Below are positions 6,035 to 9,442 of a stretch of DNA of 9,442 nt, one piece after another; position 1 is the first letter of the stretch; each line of letters begins with the position of its first letter. The stretch is from assembly GCA_938037185.1 (NCBI GenBank), contig CALHQK010000011.1, forward strand, positions 1 through 9,442, read 5' to 3'. The notes under the pieces were generated by a model, which was not told the origin of the DNA, made no database searches, and worked only from the letters and a program-made list of their open reading frames with translations. The stretch comes from an uncultured Riemerella sp. (GTDB lineage: Bacteria > Bacteroidota > Bacteroidia > Flavobacteriales > Weeksellaceae). A program made the translations under genes and the position numbers.

Positions 6035-7129
6035 GTGAAGATTTTAGATAGATATATTATAAAAAAATACATAGGCACTCTTACTTTTATGCTTTTACTG
6101 CTGTCTATTATTGTAGTTGTAATAGACATCCAGTCTAAAACACCAAGAATAGAGGGCAATGGCTTTACTGTGAGCTATTTTCTCATCCACTTTTATCCTT
6201 ATTGGATGCTGTCTCTGATCATTACTTTTATGTCTATTTTGGTTTTTGTTTCCATTATTTTATTTACTTCACAGATGGCAAATAACACAGAGATTGTAGC
6301 AATAATAAGCGGTGGAGCAAGCTTCCATAGATTTGCGAGACCTTATCTCTATAGTGCTTTTTTTTTGGTTATTTCTACATTGATTACCAATCATTTTATT
6401 CTGCCTTGGGCTAATGAAAAGAAAAACGAACTGATTATCTACACTTACAACACGCAAAACCGAGAAAAATACACAGAATACACAACGATTTCAACTCAGT
6501 TTTCGCCGACAGAATATATTTTTATTAACAATTATCATCAAAAAAACAAAAGAGGTTCTGGATATATGTATCAGAAGTTTGACAAACAGCAAAACATTGT
6601 CTATCAAATCATTGCCGATGAAGTAGAATGGGACGAAAAAAGTAAGCTGTTTGTTCTGCGGAATTATCTTGAAAAAACTGTTAGAAAGGACAATTCCGAG
6701 ATTTTAGGAAGCGGAAATAAAAAAAATCAGGATTTCAAGCTAAGCCCCGAAGAGCTTTTCCCAAATGACCTTCAAGCCGAAAGCAAAAATACTCCTAAAC
6801 TGATAAAATTTATAGAAAGAGAAAAAATCCGAGGCAATAAAAACCTGAACATGTACCTAAATGAGCTCCACCAGAGGACATCCATGCCTATATCTATATT
6901 CATCCTTACTTTTCTTGCTCTTTCCCTATCTTCACAGAAAAAACGAGGCGGGCTCGGACTAAATTTGGCCATTGGAATTGCGATTGCTTTTGCATTCATT
7001 TTTTCATTTGAAGTATTAAAAGTTATTTCCTCAAACCAAGTTATTTCTCCTTTATTCGCTATGTGGATACCCAACATATTCTTTGGTGCTTTGGCGGGAT
7101 ATCTTTATTTCAAAAGAGCTAATGAATAG
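6035..7129 (+). CDS. LptF/LptG family LPS-export permease
   Basis: This 364-residue protein has the YjgP/YjgQ (LptF/LptG) architecture. There are three N-terminal helices (about 13-33, 54-80, 104-124), a periplasmic beta-jellyroll-like domain (about 125-275), and three C-terminal helices (about 280-299, 306-328, 338-358). The opening LDRYIIKKYIGTL and the LHQRTSMPISIFILTFLALS stretch leading into helix four are typical. Family role: with the ATPase LptB, the permease pair extracts lipopolysaccharide from the inner membrane and passes it to LptC/LptA. Whether this is the F or the G partner cannot be told from the sequence; the other partner is not in the window. The start is a GTG three bases after the tgt stop; the next in-frame Met (M19) would break helix one. 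It is the last gene of the operon and ends flush against the convergent biotin ligase gene. Confidence 0.9.
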   Translation: MKILDRYIIKKYIGTLTFMLLLLSIIVVVIDIQSKTPRIEGNGFTVSYFLIHFYPYWMLSLIITFMSILVFVSIILFTSQMANNTEIVAIISGGASFHRFARPYLYSAFFLVISTLITNHFILPWANEKKNELIIYTYNTQNREKYTEYTTISTQFSPTEYIFINNYHQKNKRGSGYMYQKFDKQQNIVYQIIADEVEWDEKSKLFVLRNYLEKTVRKDNSEILGSGNKKNQDFKLSPEELFPNDLQAESKNTPKLIKFIEREKIRGNKNLNMYLNELHQRTSMPISIFILTFLALSLSSQKKRGGLGLNLAIGIAIAFAFIFSFEVLKVISSNQVISPLFAMWIPNIFFGALAGYLYFKRANE

Positions 7130-7858
7130 TCAGTATAAAAGCTCTATTTCTTTATGATAGAATTTTTTTAGCCCATCTTTTTCCAAATCAACCCAGAGGA
7201 AGCCTTTTTCATCTGCATTTTTTATGATGCCATTTTGTCGCGTTTTATTAATTTCAAAAACAGAAATTATGTCTTTTCTAAATAAATTTTGATTATAAAT
7301 ATCCAAAATCTGCTCAGATAAAGGAGGATTAAAAAGCCTTTCCATGAAATAAGCATTCATTTCAAGCGCCCATTTATTTAAGTCAAACCTCTGGTTTGTC
7401 TGTGTAAAAATAGAACCTGCCTTAGGAAAATTCTCAAAAGATTCTTGTAAAATATTGATTCCTATACCGATGATAATAAATATTTCGCCATTCACACGCT
7501 TTCTTTCAATGAGCATCCCTGATATTTTTTTGTTTTGAAGGATAATATCATTCGGCCATTTTACTTTAACTTCCGTTTCTGTCTTTTTGGCAATAAAATC
7601 TCTCAAAATATTTGCGGTATGAAAATTGAGGAGATTATCGGAAATCAAAATTTTTCGCTGATGAAAAGCCATAGAAAAAGCAAGATTCTCGTTCGGAGCA
7701 ATTCTCCATATGTTGCCATACTGCCCTCTCCCATTGGTTTGGTCAAAAGTATAGAGCGTAATCCACTCATCCTCTATCTTTTTTAATTTTGGCAGATAAT
7801 GGATGATTTCATCATTGGTAGAACTGCATTTTTTTGTATAAAAAATTTGATTCATCAT
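7130..7858 (-). CDS. birA: Biotin--[acetyl-CoA-carboxylase] ligase, no DNA-binding domain
   Basis: This 242-residue enzyme activates biotin as biotinyl-AMP and attaches it to the carrier lysine of carboxylases. Visible motifs are the CSSTND substrate segment (11-16), the biotinyl-AMP loop GRGQYGN (43-49, the counterpart of GRGRRG in E. coli BirA), KWPND (100-104), KISGMLIE with probable catalytic K111 (111-118), and GIGINI (131-136). A small SH3-like C-terminal domain follows (about 195-242). There is no N-terminal helix-turn-helix, so it is the monofunctional group-I type and should not repress biotin genes. The first ATG (7858) is followed directly by a second ATG, and either could be used. 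Its TGA begins at the base after the TAG of the convergent permease gene, leaving no room for an intergenic terminator. Its 5' end diverges from rsfS. Confidence 0.92.
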   Translation of the reverse strand: MMNQIFYTKKCSSTNDEIIHYLPKLKKIEDEWITLYTFDQTNGRGQYGNIWRIAPNENLAFSMAFHQRKILISDNLLNFHTANILRDFIAKKTETEVKVKWPNDIILQNKKISGMLIERKRVNGEIFIIIGIGINILQESFENFPKAGSIFTQTNQRFDLNKWALEMNAYFMERLFNPPLSEQILDIYNQNLFRKDIISVFEINKTRQNGIIKNADEKGFLWVDLEKDGLKKFYHKEIELLY

Positions 7859-7873
7859 TCAAAATAAAGGATA

Positions 7874-7897
7874 AATATAAAAAGAATTATTTATATT
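7874..7897. repeat. 8-bp perfect inverted repeat upstream of rsfS
   Basis: AATATAAA (7874-7881) and TTTATATT (7890-7897) are exact inverse complements with an 8-base spacer, lying in the birA-rsfS divergent region. Relative to the rsfS -7 element at 7911 the dyad covers roughly the -33 area, so it could be an operator or simply an AT-rich upstream element. All bases in the arms are A or T, which makes a chance match quite likely. Confidence 0.25.
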
Positions 7898-7910
7898 CAT
7901 TAAAAAAGAA

Positions 7911-7918
7911 TAAATTTG
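7911..7918 (+). promoter_or_regulatory. -7 promoter element for rsfS-ftsH
   Basis: TAAATTTG matches the Bacteroidota TAnnTTTG -7 consensus perfectly and lies 24 bases upstream of the rsfS ATG. The predicted leader is about 15-20 bases and contains no obvious Shine-Dalgarno. No TTG -33 box is apparent; the upstream DNA is nearly all A and T. Confidence 0.6.
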
Positions 7919-7942
7919 CAATCTAACATAATTTAAAACTGA

Positions 7943-8326
7943 ATGGAAGAATATATAGAAAAAAAGCTATTGATAGAAAAAATCATTGAAGCAATCCAAG
8001 ATACTAAAGGAGAGGATATCAAGCTGTTAGACCTTACTAAAATAGAAAATAGTGCCGCGGATTACTTCATTATTTGTAGTGCAAACTCTAACACACAGGT
8101 AAATGCCATAGCCGGAAATATAGAAAAAAAAGTAAGAAACGAACTAAAAAACCGCCCATGGCATGTAGAAGGAACAGAAAATGCAATGTGGATTTTGGTA
8201 GACTATATATCCGTTGTGGTGCATATTTTCCAGAAACATATTCGCGAATTTTATGATTTAGAAGACCTTTGGAGCGATGCGCAAATCACTTCAATAGATG
8301 AAAATAATAACTTTACTTTTAAATAA
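7943..8326 (+). CDS. rsfS: Ribosomal silencing factor RsfS (Iojap/DUF143)
   Basis: This 127-residue protein has normal length for the Iojap family. Diagnostic stretches are IKLLDLTKIENSAADYFIIC (26-45), ENAMWILVDYISVVVHIF (79-96) and REFYDLEDLWSDA (101-113), the last being the hallmark family tail. Known role: it binds ribosomal protein uL14 on the free 50S subunit and blocks joining with 30S, reducing translation when nutrients run short. The start is the first ATG after a perfect -7 promoter element, and the reading matches the family N-terminus (a short helix before KLLDL). ftsH begins five bases after the stop, so the two genes form one transcript, an arrangement common in Bacteroidota. 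Confidence 0.95.
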   Translation: MEEYIEKKLLIEKIIEAIQDTKGEDIKLLDLTKIENSAADYFIICSANSNTQVNAIAGNIEKKVRNELKNRPWHVEGTENAMWILVDYISVVVHIFQKHIREFYDLEDLWSDAQITSIDENNNFTFK

Positions 8327-8331
8327 TTTAT

Positions 8332-9442
8332 ATGAATAATAAAGGTGGTTTTAACTGGTTTTACTTAGTTATCCTAATAGCATTGGGAGTATTATTTTAC
8401 CCGCTGTTAGGCTCTTCATCATCTGCAAAACCCATAGATGAAGATACTTTCTTTGGTCTAATGCAGGAAGGAAAAGTAAAAGAAATAAAAGTTTTTCGAG
8501 ATACCCACAAAGCAGATATTTTTCTAACTTCTGAGGCAAGAAAGAAAAACAATAGCCAAGACATTCTGCTTCCTTTTTCACAAAGTGCAGAAGCAGATTT
8601 AAGTTTATCCTACGGTGACCTTAAATACCTCCAAGAAAGATTTTATGAGGTAAAAAAGTCCAATCCTCAGATTAAAACAGTAATTAATTTTGGAGATTCC
8701 GGCTCCCAGCTGAAAAGCTCACTACTTACTATGGGAATGTGGATTGCTTTCAGTGCCCTACTTTACTACTTCATCTTCCGCAGAATGGGTAGCGGCGGCG
8801 GTGGCGGGCAAATTTTCAACATTGGCAGGTCAAAAGCAAGACTTATCAATGAAAAAGATCCTGTCATCACCTTTAAAGATGTAGCTGGTCTCGAAGGAGC
8901 AAAAGAAGAAGTGCAGGAAGTTGTAGATTTCCTTAAAAATGCTGAAAAATATACTAAATTAGGTGGCAAAATCCCTAAAGGAGTCCTGCTAGTAGGCCCT
9001 CCAGGAACAGGAAAAACCCTTCTTGCAAAAGCGGTGGCAGGAGAGGCAAAAGTTCCTTTCTTCTCGCTTTCTGGGTCTGATTTTGTAGAAATGTTCGTAG
9101 GCGTGGGAGCTTCTCGTGTGCGCGATTTATTTGCCCAAGCAAAAGCAAAATCTCCTGCAATTATATTTATTGATGAAATTGATGCCATTGGTAAAGCAAG
9201 AAGCAAGAGCAATTTCAATGCTGGAAACGACGAAAGAGAAAACACTCTAAACCAACTCCTTACAGAGATGGATGGTTTCGGAACGGATACCAATGTAATC
9301 GTGATGGCGGCTACCAACCGTGCAGACATCTTGGACAAGGCTCTCCTAAGAGCGGGAAGATTTGACAGGGAAATTTATGTAGACCTGCCTGAAGTCCACG
9401 AACGAAAAGAAATTTTTGAAGTTCATCTAAAGAAAATCAAAC
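8332..9442 (+). CDS. ftsH: ATP-dependent zinc metalloprotease FtsH, 3' end beyond window
   Basis: The first 370 codons are present and the frame is open to the window edge. The ATG at 8332 lies five bases after the rsfS stop. The topology is classic: helix one at about 9-27, a periplasmic domain to about 128, helix two at about 130-150, then a glycine-rich linker (GSGGGGGQ, 153-160). The AAA+ domain follows, with Walker A GPPGTGKT (222-229), pore loop FVG (255-257), Walker B IIFIDEID (277-284), sensor-1 N329 in AATNR, and arginine fingers R340/R343 in LLRAGRFD. The HEXXH zinc protease domain must lie downstream and is not visible. FtsH extracts and degrades misfolded membrane proteins and short-lived regulators; in E. 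coli it also tunes LPS synthesis through LpxC. RAGRFD in place of the usual RPGRFD is, as I recall, usual in Bacteroidota. Confidence 0.97.
   Translation, partial: MNNKGGFNWFYLVILIALGVLFYPLLGSSSSAKPIDEDTFFGLMQEGKVKEIKVFRDTHKADIFLTSEARKKNNSQDILLPFSQSAEADLSLSYGDLKYLQERFYEVKKSNPQIKTVINFGDSGSQLKSSLLTMGMWIAFSALLYYFIFRRMGSGGGGGQIFNIGRSKARLINEKDPVITFKDVAGLEGAKEEVQEVVDFLKNAEKYTKLGGKIPKGVLLVGPPGTGKTLLAKAVAGEAKVPFFSLSGSDFVEMFVGVGASRVRDLFAQAKAKSPAIIFIDEIDAIGKARSKSNFNAGNDERENTLNQLLTEMDGFGTDTNVIVMAATNRADILDKALLRAGRFDREIYVDLPEVHERKEIFEVHLKKIK

Noticed and set aside
8788..8811. Glycine-rich run after the second FtsH membrane helix, considered as an anomaly
   Set aside because: A Gly/Ser-rich flexible linker between the membrane and AAA+ regions is normal for FtsH.
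8766..9338. A long leftward open frame of 190 codons opposite ftsH
   Set aside because: It lies fully inside the unmistakable AAA+ domain of ftsH on the other strand. Its protein is low-complexity, rich in Ser, Pro and Ala, with no family resemblance. It is a shadow of codon bias.
1..9442. Mobile elements, CRISPR arrays, tRNA/rRNA genes, riboswitches, defence or toxin-antitoxin modules
   Set aside because: I looked on both strands and found no transposase, repeat-spacer pattern, tRNA cloverleaf, attachment-site duplication or defence-type domain. Gene content and base composition are uniform and core-like.

Overview
The window is AT-rich chromosomal DNA from a Gram-negative member of the phylum Bacteroidota. 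Class Flavobacteriia, and within it the Chryseobacterium/Riemerella-like Weeksellaceae, is the most likely home. The evidence is the gene content (DUF4271 beside hemD, a DUF4296 lipoprotein, tgt followed by an LptF/LptG permease, rsfS followed by ftsH), A-rich leaders in place of clear Shine-Dalgarno sites, and perfect TAnnTTTG elements, the Bacteroidota -7 promoter consensus, at two operon starts. The family-level placement is inferred from protein flavour and has not been tested by alignment.

Layout. Positions 1-3724 form a leftward cluster. Read in its own direction it is DUF4271 membrane protein, uroporphyrinogen-III synthase (hemD), LTA-synthase-family sulfatase/transferase, and an NAD(P)-binding SDR-like protein cut by the left edge. 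A divergent promoter region (3725-3810) separates it from a tight rightward operon (3811-7129): polyprenol monophosphomannose synthase, a small DUF4296 lipoprotein, tRNA-guanine transglycosylase (tgt), and an LptF/LptG-type LPS-export permease. Gaps in this operon are 0, 10 and 3 bases. A leftward biotin-protein ligase (7130-7858) meets the permease gene end to end with no base between them. A second divergent region (7859-7942) leads into rsfS and ftsH, and ftsH runs off the right edge. No stretch over 100 bases lacks a gene.

Functional themes. Several genes serve the cell envelope: the glycosyl-phospholipid donor synthase, the lipoprotein, the LPS-transport permease, the sulfatase-fold transferase and the membrane protease FtsH. 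The others are housekeeping genes for tRNA modification, haem precursor synthesis, biotin attachment and ribosome silencing. All reading frames look intact.

I see no mobile element, CRISPR array, RNA gene, toxin-antitoxin or defence system, so this reads as an ordinary core region. The most noteworthy observation is that Tgt lacks all three zinc-binding cysteines of the canonical bacterial enzyme but keeps the zinc-ligand histidine and both catalytic aspartates. Lesser points are the DUF4271-hemD pairing, the unknown substrate of the sulfatase-fold enzyme in a diderm, and AT-rich dyads in both divergent promoter regions.
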